From contig NZ_JARQWR010000002.1 of the NCBI RefSeq assembly GCF_030766725.1, positions 124,001 to 188,000 on the forward strand: a stretch of DNA of 64,000 bases, written 5' to 3'. Every line of letters begins with the position of its first letter. Position 1 is the first letter of the stretch. Positions 50,916 to 59,425 of this stretch are shown here, piece by piece. This DNA is from Flavobacterium aerium (lineage in GTDB: Bacteria; Bacteroidota; Bacteroidia; Flavobacteriales; Flavobacteriaceae). Below the pieces are notes generated by a model. It was not told the DNA's origin. It worked only from the letters and a program-made list of their open reading frames with translations, and ran no database searches. The translations under genes and the position numbers were made by a program.

Positions 50916-53831
50916 TTATTCTATTATAGCATCCTTAATTACTTGTTGGATATTTGAACGAATATTTTCTTTAGCCAACTGATTATTTTCTGCTGTTGGG
51001 AAAGTTCTGTTTGATAAGAATATGTATACAATTTCTGTCTCAGGATCTGCCCATGCAAAAGTTCCTGTGAATCCTGAATGACCAAAACTTTCTGGAGAAA
51101 CACAGTCACATGTAGGTCCACCACCGCCTTTTTGCGGTTTATCAAATCCTAATACTCTACGGTTGCCTTCTTTTGCAAAGTAAGTGGTATTGAAAGTATC
51201 GAATGTGTTTTTTGAGAAAAACTGCACATTAGCATAGTTTCCTTTTTGTAAATACATTTGCATAATTTTAGCTACATCCATAGCATTCGAAAATATACCA
51301 GCATGTCCACCTACTCCACCTTCCATTGCTGCTCCCATATCATGTACATATCCATCGATGCGTTGGTATCGGAAGTAGTTGTCATTCTCTGTTGGAGGAA
51401 TACTACTTACATCAAATTTTTGTAATGGGTTATACATTGTATTATTTGCACCCAGTGGTTTGTAAAAGTTTTGAGTACTTAATACATCAAGTGTTTTACC
51501 CGTTTCTTTTTCTAAATAATTTTTTAGAATAATAAATCCAAAATCACTGTATTTATAGGTCTTTGGGCCTAATTTACTATCTGCAATGGTCTTTAGAATT
51601 GTTTGTGGATAATCTTTACGGATGTACAAGTTTTCAGCGACTTGATAAGGGAATTCAGGGCTGTATATTTTTCTGTAAAAAGTTTTACTTGGGATTTTAT
51701 CGGCATCTAAAGTGGCTTGATAAAAAGGAATCCAAGCTTGAAAACCGGCATTGTGTGATAGTATCTCTTTTAGCGTAATATTCTTTTTGTCGGTATCACT
51801 AAAAACGGGAAGCATGTTTCCAAGTTTTGTATTAAGAGGTATATTTTCTTCTTCAACAAGTTTCATAACGTTAGGTAACGTAGAAAGTATTTTGGTTAAA
51901 GAAGCCACATCATATACGTCACTATTCTGAATTTTGAAATCTTTATCATAGGTTTGGTAACCGAATGATTTTTGGTAGATTACTTTTCCTTTACGAGCTA
52001 CTAATATTTGCATGCCCGGTGTAATTTTTCGTTCTATAGTCTTCTGAGCAATATCATCTATTTTAGATAGAATTGCAGAATTCATGTCAACATTTTCAGG
52101 TGCTGTAAAACCTAGGATGTTTAACTTTTTAGTTTTTAAACCCGTATTAACTTTATAATCATTATTGATAGATACGGGTAATTTACCTTTTGCTTCAATG
52201 GCACCAAAGATTAATTGAGCAGAAACATTTTGACTAATTTCACTGTTTTGATAGGAAACAATCACTCCTTTAAGATCTTCAAAAGTAGAAGATAGTACAG
52301 GCATAAGAGAATAGGGTTTTGCAAAAACATCTAAGATAACATTGTTATTTCTTTTTGCGATTTGACTTAACCATAATAGTTCTTGTTCTTTAAAGTCATG
52401 ATTTTTCCATGCATTAGCATTGGATTTATGATAGCCTACAATAACAGTAGTATATTCGCTCAATTTTAAATTTAGGGTATCTAAATTGGCTTCACTAACT
52501 TCAGTTACTTCTGTATATTGTTTTAATGTATTTAAGAAATCACTATTGACATCATCTCCTAATTTGACATAGGCAATTTTCTGTCTCTCCAAATGTTTGA
52601 TTGGCAGAATCTCATTTTTATTTTTTAATACTGTAATGGCATTTTTAAATAATTGATATTGTAATGCATCGTTATCAGGCTTATTAAGATCCTTTGATAA
52701 ATTTTTAGAATCAATCGGTGTATAGTTGTTTAACCCTGCTCTGTATTTGTATTTCAGAATCTTTTTTACAGAATATTCTAATCGTTCATCTGTAATGGTA
52801 CAATTAAAATAGGCTTCTGTAAATTTCTCAATGGCTAATGGTACATTTTCGGCAAATAATAAGATATCATTTCCAGCTAAAAAAGCCTCAAGATCAATTT
52901 CTCCTGGTTTTTTAAAATTACTAGCTCCTTTCATATTCAAAGCATCTGTAAAAATAAGCCCCTTGAAATCAAGTTCTTTCTGAAGTAATTCGGTTACTAC
53001 ATTATAAGAGATTGAAGAAGGATAGTTTTCTCTACTTTCTAAGCTTGGAACATTTAAATGAGCAACCATAACGCTCATTAAACCTTCTTTGAATAATTTT
53101 TTATATGGGTATAACTCTACATTATCCAAATGTTCTTTGGAATAGTTTACGGTTGGAAGTGCATGATGAGAATCCGTTGATGTATCTCCATGACCTGGGA
53201 AATGTTTTCCAGTAGAATATACACCTTGGCTTTGAATTCCTTTCATTAAGGCAATAGCACGTTCGGTTACATTTATTTTGTCTTCACCAAAAGAACGATT
53301 TCCAATGATAGGATTTTTAGGGTTTGTATTGATATCTAAGACAGGAGCAAAATTGAAATGGATACCCATTCTTTTACTCTCTTGCCCCATTTGTTTTCCT
53401 AGTTTTTCAACTAATTTCATATCTTGAATCGCTCCCAATGTCATATTCCAAGGGTAACGATACGTTGAATCCAAACGCATGCTAATACCCCATTCGGCAT
53501 CGATACCGATGAATAGCGGAAGTTTAGATTCGGCTTGGAAGCGGTTTGTCATTCTTGCTTGTCTACCGGGCCCACCTTGGAAAAATATCACTCCTCCAAT
53601 TTTATAATCTTTGACAAGTCTATCAATAGATTTTATATGAGCAGAGTCTTTATTAGAATAGGCCGCTACCATAAACAATTGCCCTACTCTTTCTTCAAAA
53701 GACATTTGATTATAGACACTGTCTACCCAAACCGTTTCTTTTGTTCTGTTAAAAGAAGGGTTTGTTTTTTTGTTTTGTACAAAGGCAAATTGGCTAAAGA
53801 ATAGCAGTAAGAGAACAAGATATTTCATCAA
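50916..53831 (-). CDS. glycoside hydrolase family 3 fused to a serine beta-lactamase-like domain
   Basis: 971 residues. Signal peptide (1-19), then a GH3 domain like NagZ beta-N-acetylhexosaminidase (about 35-360: KHFPGHGDTSTDSHHALP with His/Asp, and IFTDALNMKGA with the presumed nucleophile Asp), a GH3 C-terminal-like part (about 395-560), then a beta-lactamase/AmpH-like domain (about 585-960: SLTK tetrad SxxK, YSDFG for YxN, HSGFTGT for KTG). The two halves suggest splitting of peptidoglycan fragments by sugar hydrolysis and peptide cleavage. The fusion is known in Bacteroidota. Next gene upstream is 9 bases away. Confidence 0.92.
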   Translation of the reverse strand: MMKYLVLLLLFFSQFAFVQNKKTNPSFNRTKETVWVDSVYNQMSFEERVGQLFMVAAYSNKDSAHIKSIDRLVKDYKIGGVIFFQGGPGRQARMTNRFQAESKLPLFIGIDAEWGISMRLDSTYRYPWNMTLGAIQDMKLVEKLGKQMGQESKRMGIHFNFAPVLDINTNPKNPIIGNRSFGEDKINVTERAIALMKGIQSQGVYSTGKHFPGHGDTSTDSHHALPTVNYSKEHLDNVELYPYKKLFKEGLMSVMVAHLNVPSLESRENYPSSISYNVVTELLQKELDFKGLIFTDALNMKGASNFKKPGEIDLEAFLAGNDILLFAENVPLAIEKFTEAYFNCTITDERLEYSVKKILKYKYRAGLNNYTPIDSKNLSKDLNKPDNDALQYQLFKNAITVLKNKNEILPIKHLERQKIAYVKLGDDVNSDFLNTLKQYTEVTEVSEANLDTLNLKLSEYTTVIVGYHKSNANAWKNHDFKEQELLWLSQIAKRNNNVILDVFAKPYSLMPVLSSTFEDLKGVIVSYQNSEISQNVSAQLIFGAIEAKGKLPVSINNDYKVNTGLKTKKLNILGFTAPENVDMNSAILSKIDDIAQKTIERKITPGMQILVARKGKVIYQKSFGYQTYDKDFKIQNSDVYDVASLTKILSTLPNVMKLVEEENIPLNTKLGNMLPVFSDTDKKNITLKEILSHNAGFQAWIPFYQATLDADKIPSKTFYRKIYSPEFPYQVAENLYIRKDYPQTILKTIADSKLGPKTYKYSDFGFIILKNYLEKETGKTLDVLSTQNFYKPLGANNTMYNPLQKFDVSSIPPTENDNYFRYQRIDGYVHDMGAAMEGGVGGHAGIFSNAMDVAKIMQMYLQKGNYANVQFFSKNTFDTFNTTYFAKEGNRRVLGFDKPQKGGGGPTCDCVSPESFGHSGFTGTFAWADPETEIVYIFLSNRTFPTAENNQLAKENIRSNIQQVIKDAIIE

Positions 53832-53840
53832 TGAATAGGT

Positions 53841-54323
53841 TTAAAAGAACCGACTATGCCAGCTTTCATTTGCGGGAACTTCCCAATGTTCGTGCCATTC
53901 GGCAATATTGTTCACTAAATTATTGAATACGATAGTATTTTCTGAAACGGCTTTTTCTTTGGCCATTTTTTTAAATTCAATCAATGGTTTGTGAGCAATG
54001 TGTTCTCCAAGTTTGAAAGTAACATTCATTTTGTCCAATAAATCCACATTATATTTTTGCTCTAGAGCTTGAATAAACTGAACAGATGCATCAATAGAAC
54101 AACCTGTTGCTTGTTGGGCTTCTTGGTTTACTGCAATAATGATAAAACGATTATATTTTACTTGGTAAGAAGCTTCTAACTGTGTTCCGTGAGCTGCCCA
54201 CTGTTCTAAAAATGATAATAAATCACTTTCTATATCTTTTATTTCATCCTCTGAGAATTTTCGATTGGATTGATAAATCCAAATTTTCGATTCTTCAGGT
54301 AAAGTATCAAAGGGTACGTACAT
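53841..54323 (-). CDS. conserved Bacteroidota protein of unknown function
   Basis: 160 residues, soluble. It lacks Walker A and ABC signature motifs, although relatives are sometimes labelled as ABC transporter ATPases, which is not supported by the sequence. Visible features: an N-terminal YVPFDTLPEESKIWIYQSNRKF, a helical middle, ASYQVKYNRFIIIAVNQEAQQATGCSIDASVQFIQALEQKY and a Trp-rich C-terminus (AEWHEHWEVPANESWHSRFF). It lies 9 bases before the GH3 fusion gene in the same orientation, so it is co-transcribed with it. Confidence 0.75.
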   Translation of the reverse strand: MYVPFDTLPEESKIWIYQSNRKFSEDEIKDIESDLLSFLEQWAAHGTQLEASYQVKYNRFIIIAVNQEAQQATGCSIDASVQFIQALEQKYNVDLLDKMNVTFKLGEHIAHKPLIEFKKMAKEKAVSENTIVFNNLVNNIAEWHEHWEVPANESWHSRFF

Positions 54324-54518
54324 ATTTTTGTTTTTTCTAAAGATTCAAGATTTCTTTGAACCTATGGGTTTAATAATTGGAATAATTTATCAAGCCAAAA
54401 AATTATTCGATGTAATTCTAGAATTAATTTTCAATTACTTTTTATCAAATAATTTAATATTGAAATAAACGCCTTTGAATAATATTATATTGAATTGAAA
54501 ATAGCTTGATTTTGTCTT

Positions 54519-55310
54519 TTACAAATTTTTAGCACTAGCAATTAATTCAGCAATATCCATCACTTTTACTTCTGCTTCTTTGTTTTGGTGTTTTACACCA
54601 TCCGTCATCATCGTGTTGCAAAATGGACATCCAGCAGCAATAATTTCTGGTTTTGTTTCCAATGCTTCTTCTGTTCTTTCAACGTTAATGTCTTTATTTC
54701 CTTTTTCAGGTTCTTTAAACATTTGCGCTCCACCAGCTCCACAGCATAAACCTTTTGTGCGGCATCTTTTCATTTCTACTAATTCAGCATCTAGCTTCTG
54801 AATTAATTCACGTGGTGCTTCATATACATTATTTGCACGACCTAAATAACATGGGTCATGGAAAGTGATTTTTTTACCTTTATATTCTCCACCTTCAATT
54901 GTTAAACGACCATCGTCTAATAATGATTTTAAAAATTGAGTATGGTGTACTACTTCATAATTCCCGCCTAATGATGGGTATTCATTTTTAATAGTATTGA
55001 AACAATGTGGACAGGCTGTAACAACTTTTTTAACCTCATAGGCATTCATAACCTCAATGTTGGTCATGGCTTGCATTTGAAAAAGAAATTCATTTCCAGC
55101 TCTTTTGGCTGGATCACCTGTGCAGCTTTCTTCTGTTCCAAGTACAGCAAATGAAATTTTTGATTCGTTAAGGATTTTAACGAATGCTTTAGTTATTTTC
55201 TTGGCTCTATCATCAAAACTACCGGCACAACCCACCCAGAATAATACTTCTGGCTGTTGACCTTGGGCCATCATTTCGGCCATTGTTGGGACTATCAAAT
55301 TTTCTGACAT
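54519..55310 (-). CDS. CCG-domain iron-sulfur protein (HdrB/LutA-like)
   Basis: 263 residues with two CCG-type cysteine clusters: LFWVGCAGSFDD with VVTACPHCFNTIKNEY, and CYLGR ... RCRTKGLCCGAGGAQMF with IIAAGCPFCNTMMTDG. These bind [4Fe-4S]-type clusters as in heterodisulfide reductase subunit B and lactate oxidase LutA. It would accept electrons from the membrane HdrC-like protein encoded two genes upstream. The HAD gene between them is 9 bases away, so they form one operon. The physiological substrate is not known. Confidence 0.88.
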   Translation of the reverse strand: MSENLIVPTMAEMMAQGQQPEVLFWVGCAGSFDDRAKKITKAFVKILNESKISFAVLGTEESCTGDPAKRAGNEFLFQMQAMTNIEVMNAYEVKKVVTACPHCFNTIKNEYPSLGGNYEVVHHTQFLKSLLDDGRLTIEGGEYKGKKITFHDPCYLGRANNVYEAPRELIQKLDAELVEMKRCRTKGLCCGAGGAQMFKEPEKGNKDINVERTEEALETKPEIIAAGCPFCNTMMTDGVKHQNKEAEVKVMDIAELIASAKNL

Positions 55311-55319
55311 GATTGTTTT

Positions 55320-55766
55320 TTATTGGTGGTTACCATCATCAAATACTTGGATGGTCACTTCTTTATCTATTAAATCGGTAAATTTACCTCTATATCTTGT
55401 GGCTTTTACTAAATGGTTGTCTATCCAATGGTAATTCCCTCCACGTGGTTTTCCCATCAACATTCCATGGTATTTGAAATCGTATTTCTTTAACCATTCT
55501 TCTGTAATCTCTCGATGAGCTTCCGTTCGGGATGTGAAAAAGAAAATAATATGACCTTCATCATACCATTTATTTAATGTTCGGAGTGCATCAGGATAAA
55601 CTTCCGCAGTTGCCATTCTTTCAGGTTCTTCATTTGGAATGTCATCACAAATGGTTCCGTCAATGTCAATAAGGTAGTTCTTTATTCCTTCAGGTAATAT
55701 TGGACTTACATGCGCTCCATTTTCACTTTTGGCTTGTAATTGATCGTCTATGTTTTTGTTTTCCAT
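55320..55766 (-). CDS. HAD-superfamily phosphatase-like protein
   Basis: 148 residues. Motif I is NYLIDIDGTICDD (DxDGT), motif II is FFFTSRTEAHR (Thr/Ser after a hydrophobic strand), a Lys follows in GKPRGGNYHWIDNHLVKATRY, and the C-terminus has VFDDG. The cap is short, as in small-molecule phosphatases or the LNS2/polynucleotide-kinase-like group. It is inserted between the HdrC-like and HdrB-like genes with gaps of 12 and 9 bases, in a conserved-looking operon. Substrate unknown. Confidence 0.82.
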   Translation of the reverse strand: MENKNIDDQLQAKSENGAHVSPILPEGIKNYLIDIDGTICDDIPNEEPERMATAEVYPDALRTLNKWYDEGHIIFFFTSRTEAHREITEEWLKKYDFKYHGMLMGKPRGGNYHWIDNHLVKATRYRGKFTDLIDKEVTIQVFDDGNHQ

Positions 55767-55778
55767 GGTTGTAAGCCT

Positions 55779-57107
55779 TTATGATTCGTCTTTCCAATTC
55801 AATCGGTCCATTTGGTTATATTGCCATGGTGCGCCATTATTTTCAATATTGGTCATCATGTTATTTAATTCTGTTGGTGCAGCGCTCTGTTCCATTACTA
55901 AGAATCTTCTCATATCCATAATGATTGATAATGGGCTAATGTTTACTGGGCATTCTTCAACACAGGCATTACATGATGTACAAGCCCATAATTCTTCTGG
56001 AGTGATGTAATCGTTTAAAAGAGATTTACCATCTTCTACAAAAGTACCTTTGTTTTTATCTATATTTTTTCCAATTTCTTCCATTCGATCACGTGTATCC
56101 ATCATGATTTTTCGAGGAGAAAGTTTCTTACCGGTCATATTTGCAGGACAAGATGAAGTACAACGACCACATTCTGTACAGGTATAAGCATTTAGAAGTT
56201 GTACCCAATTCAAATCTGTGGCATCACTAGCTCCAAATTTAGAGTGTACAGCATTCTCATCCACAGGTGCTTGTGCATAAGGATCGGCATTTGGATCCAA
56301 CATCATTTTAACCTCATTCGTTACGGATTGAAGATTATCAAATTGACCTTGTGGCTTTAGATTTGCAAAATAGGTGTTTGGAAATGCTAAAAGGATGTGT
56401 AAGTGTTTAGAGAAATAGAGGTAGTTTAAGAAACATAGAATACCAATGATGTGTAACCACCAACATGTTCTTTCAATCATGATAACAGTACCAACTTGTA
56501 ATCCATTGAATATTGGAGAAAGGAATTGACTGATTGGGTATGCTCCTGCCTTAATATAATGTTCTGCACCACTTTGTTGTAAGTGGTAATCGGAAGCATT
56601 TAAAAACAAAAATAGAAGCATTAAGGTTACTTCAAAATACAAAATGATATTGGCATCGCTTTTTGGCCATCCTTTCATTTCAGAATTCATGAAACGTTTT
56701 AGTTTGATAATGTTTCTTCTAATCCAGAAGATTACAATAGCTACAACTACCATTGCTGCTAATATCTCGAATGAACCAATTAGAAAATTATATACAACGC
56801 CTAAGAATGCAAAAACACGGTGTGTTCCAAATAAACCATCAATGATGATTTCTAATACTTCAATATTGATTATAATAAAACCTAGATAGACAACAATATG
56901 AAGAAATCCGGCAACTGGTCTACGAACCATTTTGGATTGCCCTAAAGCAATTTTAGCCATATTTTTAAATCGTTCTTTTGGATTATCAGAACGATCTACA
57001 TCTGTACCAAGTTTAATATTTCGAATTAGTTTTTTTACATTCATTGTAAAATAACCGATTCCAATAATAAGAATGATGGCAAATAAAATATTGTCTATAT
57101 AGTTCAT
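55779..57107 (-). CDS. membrane-bound iron-sulfur protein (HdrC/NarI-like)
   Basis: 442 residues. Residues about 1-250 contain about five to six membrane helices with pattern of a cytochrome-b-like (nitrate reductase gamma) subunit. Residues about 300-390 carry a 4Fe-4S dicluster: CTECGRCTSSCPANMTGKKLSPR and CTSCNACVEECPVNISP. It probably links a quinone pool to the CCG protein encoded downstream. This HdrC/B-type pair is widespread in flavobacteria; the substrate is not known. The MlaD-like gene lies 35 bases upstream. Confidence 0.88.
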   Translation of the reverse strand: MNYIDNILFAIILIIGIGYFTMNVKKLIRNIKLGTDVDRSDNPKERFKNMAKIALGQSKMVRRPVAGFLHIVVYLGFIIINIEVLEIIIDGLFGTHRVFAFLGVVYNFLIGSFEILAAMVVVAIVIFWIRRNIIKLKRFMNSEMKGWPKSDANIILYFEVTLMLLFLFLNASDYHLQQSGAEHYIKAGAYPISQFLSPIFNGLQVGTVIMIERTCWWLHIIGILCFLNYLYFSKHLHILLAFPNTYFANLKPQGQFDNLQSVTNEVKMMLDPNADPYAQAPVDENAVHSKFGASDATDLNWVQLLNAYTCTECGRCTSSCPANMTGKKLSPRKIMMDTRDRMEEIGKNIDKNKGTFVEDGKSLLNDYITPEELWACTSCNACVEECPVNISPLSIIMDMRRFLVMEQSAAPTELNNMMTNIENNGAPWQYNQMDRLNWKDES

Positions 57108-57142
57108 AATAGTATCGAGTATTATAAAGAATCTTCGTTGTG

Positions 57143-58096
57143 CTAATTAATAGTGTCGTTTACCGGTTTATTATAAGGAGCGGCTTTTTTACCAAAAAGA
57201 GAGAAATGAACATAACGTTTTGGGTTATTTTTCATATCTGCTAATAATTCTTTAAGTTCTCTTGAAGCACCGTTTAAATTATTATACATTCCTTCATCTT
57301 TCAGTAATTTACCCATTGATCCTTTTCCTGATTGAATATCATTAATGATTTTATCAACATTTGCTAAAGTATGTTCTAATTCTTTAACGGTTTTACCTAG
57401 ATTAGCTTGAGACAATGAATCAGATAGTTTTGAGAAATTGGCAGAAGCATTGCTCATGTTTTTCATTGTACTATTGATATTCCCTTTGTTTTCAGCGATC
57501 ATTGAATTAACGCCTTCTGCTGCTTGACTGAACTGTTTTAAAGTTTGGTTTAACTCAGCAATACTATTTTTCAAATTATCTTTAGTGTTTTTATCAAATA
57601 CACTATTAAAGTTCATTAATAAACTATCGGCAGAAACAACTGTACTTTCTACTTTAGTTTGTAATGGTGTTAATTGATCTCCTACTTTAGATAATAGTCC
57701 AGATTTTGTTCCGCTTAATAGACGATCTCCAGTAATGGCTTCCGTCTGATTTTTATAATCAGGAACGATTTCGATTTGCTTACCTCCTATTAGTCCAGGC
57801 TCGTAAATCATTGCTGTACTAGTTTTTGAGATTGGAAAATCTGTTTTTATTTGCATTTCGACTAAAAGCTTCCCTTCATTGTTTAGAAAAGTAATGCTAG
57901 TTACTTTACCAATTGTTAAACCATTGATGGTAACGACCGCCGATGGGGATAAGCCTTCAACGTCATCATATACTGCGTAGAAAGTTTTATAATTGTTAAA
58001 TAGATCTTTTCCCTTTAAAAAGCTATAGCCCCAAATAAATAAAAAAATGGATGAAATAACTAGAATTGCTGTTTTGACTTCTCTTGAAATTTTCAA
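57143..58096 (-). CDS. MlaD-like (MCE domain) lipid-transport protein
   Basis: 317 residues. An N-terminal anchor helix (about 9-26, AILVISSIFLFIWGYSFLKG) is followed by one MCE domain (about 35-115: FYAVYDDVEGLSPSAVVTINGLTIGKVTSITF, YEPGLIGGKQIEIVPD) and a long helical tail (about 150-300). This resembles MlaD of the phospholipid-trafficking system between membranes. The ABC subunits (MlaE, MlaF) are not seen in this window. It lies 50 bases downstream of the amidase gene. Confidence 0.88.
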   Translation of the reverse strand: MKISREVKTAILVISSIFLFIWGYSFLKGKDLFNNYKTFYAVYDDVEGLSPSAVVTINGLTIGKVTSITFLNNEGKLLVEMQIKTDFPISKTSTAMIYEPGLIGGKQIEIVPDYKNQTEAITGDRLLSGTKSGLLSKVGDQLTPLQTKVESTVVSADSLLMNFNSVFDKNTKDNLKNSIAELNQTLKQFSQAAEGVNSMIAENKGNINSTMKNMSNASANFSKLSDSLSQANLGKTVKELEHTLANVDKIINDIQSGKGSMGKLLKDEGMYNNLNGASRELKELLADMKNNPKRYVHFSLFGKKAAPYNKPVNDTIN

Positions 58097-58146
58097 TGGT
58101 ATAATGTTTTAAACAAATTTAAAAATAATTAATTAATTATCGTCGC

Positions 58147-59343
58147 TTATTCTTTCAAAGCTTCTTGTACACTTATCTTATTGCCGTTTTTGAATGCAAT
58201 GATGAAAGCAGAATCGAATCCTTTTGATTTTGCCTCTTGCAATTGTTGTTTAGCAGTAGAATAACTATTGGTTTCACCATACATATATTTGTAGATGTTT
58301 TTCTCACTTGTTGAACTAATTGGACTTAATCCTTTAAAGTTACTTGGTTTTAATTCTAATTTAGTTCCACTAGCAGAAATTTGAACTTTAAATACAATTC
58401 CTTTTGTTGTTGTTTTTTCTTTTTCTACTTCTTTTTTAGTTTCAGTGATTTTCTCAGTTTTTTCTGTTACATTTTTCTTGATTACAGCAACTGGAGTATC
58501 TTTTACAGGTTTGTTTACTTCTTTTTCCTTAACAATGTGTTTTTGATCATTGTCATTATTAGAAGATGAACCACCGTAATATTCTTTTTTATAACTTAAA
58601 ATAGCATCAGCTATCGATTTTGCTACGCTATCTTGTCCTTCTTCTGAGCTAAGGTATTCTCCTTCTGGTTGATAAGATAGAAATCCTAATTCAATTAATA
58701 CACTTGGCATAGCTGTTTTGTGTAATACCCAAAAAGGAGCTTGTTTTACACCTCTATTTTTTCTCCCTAAATCATTGGTGAAACCATCTTGAATTTTACT
58801 AGCGAGTGTGATACTTTGATCAATGTATTCTTCTTGTAGTAAAGTAAGACCAATCATAGATTCTGGTGAGTTAGGGTCAAATCCTACATATTTAAGTTTA
58901 TAATCACTTTCTAAAGTAATTACCGAGTTTTCTTGTTTTGCAACTTCTAAGTTGGAAGCATTTTTTGTAAGACCAATTACAAAAGTTTCAGCACCATAGG
59001 CTTTAGATTTTGGAGCTGCATTACAGTGTATTGATACAAAAAAGTTAGCATTTGCTTTATTGGCAATATTTGGTCTTTCAGTAAGTTCAATAAATACATC
59101 GGTTTTACGAGTGTATATTACATTTGTCCCCGCGTCTTTTTCTAGTATTTTTCCAACTTTTAAGGCTACACTTAAAGCAATATTCTTTTCGATAAAACCA
59201 TGATAAATTGCTCCATAATCTTTACCACCATGTCCAGCATCAAGAACAACTTTAAATTTTGAATTGGATTGACCAAAGGCAGATAAACAAATTACACTAA
59301 CAATAATAGTGAACGAAGCTTTAATTTTATTTGTTAAAAACAT
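58147..59343 (-). CDS. N-acetylmuramoyl-L-alanine amidase
   Basis: 398 residues: signal peptide (1-24, LSAFGQ), amidase_3 zinc domain (about 30-260: KVVLDAGHGGKDYGAIYHG, RTDVFIELTERPNIAN, VSIHCNA with zinc His, and the late VLIELGFLS with catalytic Glu), a low-complexity Lys/Glu/Thr-rich linker (about 265-315), and a C-terminal SPOR-like domain (about 320-398: VFKVQISASGTKLEL, QQLQEAKSKGFDSAFIIAF). It cleaves the amide bond between muramic acid and the stem peptide in the periplasm, likely at the division septum because of the SPOR part. It heads the operon with the MlaD-like and HdrC/B-like genes and is divergent from lptD. Confidence 0.93.
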   Translation of the reverse strand: MFLTNKIKASFTIIVSVICLSAFGQSNSKFKVVLDAGHGGKDYGAIYHGFIEKNIALSVALKVGKILEKDAGTNVIYTRKTDVFIELTERPNIANKANANFFVSIHCNAAPKSKAYGAETFVIGLTKNASNLEVAKQENSVITLESDYKLKYVGFDPNSPESMIGLTLLQEEYIDQSITLASKIQDGFTNDLGRKNRGVKQAPFWVLHKTAMPSVLIELGFLSYQPEGEYLSSEEGQDSVAKSIADAILSYKKEYYGGSSSNNDNDQKHIVKEKEVNKPVKDTPVAVIKKNVTEKTEKITETKKEVEKEKTTTKGIVFKVQISASGTKLELKPSNFKGLSPISSTSEKNIYKYMYGETNSYSTAKQQLQEAKSKGFDSAFIIAFKNGNKISVQEALKE

Positions 59344-59425
59344 ATTTTTAAATGTTAGTTTAGTGGGGGCCCAATTGTTTATAATTTTAATAAATGCTTA
59401 TTTTTGATAAAAAATATATGTAAGT
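59344..59425. promoter_or_regulatory. divergent promoter region, amidase operon and lptD
   Basis: 82 bases between the amidase and lptD starts. TAAGTTTG at 59421-59428 fits the -7 element for lptD, with TTG at 59404-59406 only 14 bases upstream (short). The GGGGGCCC run near 59368 is unusual for the local base use. No clear box was found for the amidase side. Confidence 0.35.

Noticed and set aside
53841..54323. ABC transporter ATPase
   Set aside because: Relatives sometimes carry this label, but no Walker A, Walker B or signature motif is present.
58381..58569. Phe/Tyr-rich plus-strand open frame
   Set aside because: It is the antisense of the Lys/Glu/Thr-rich linker of the amidase, which explains its odd composition.
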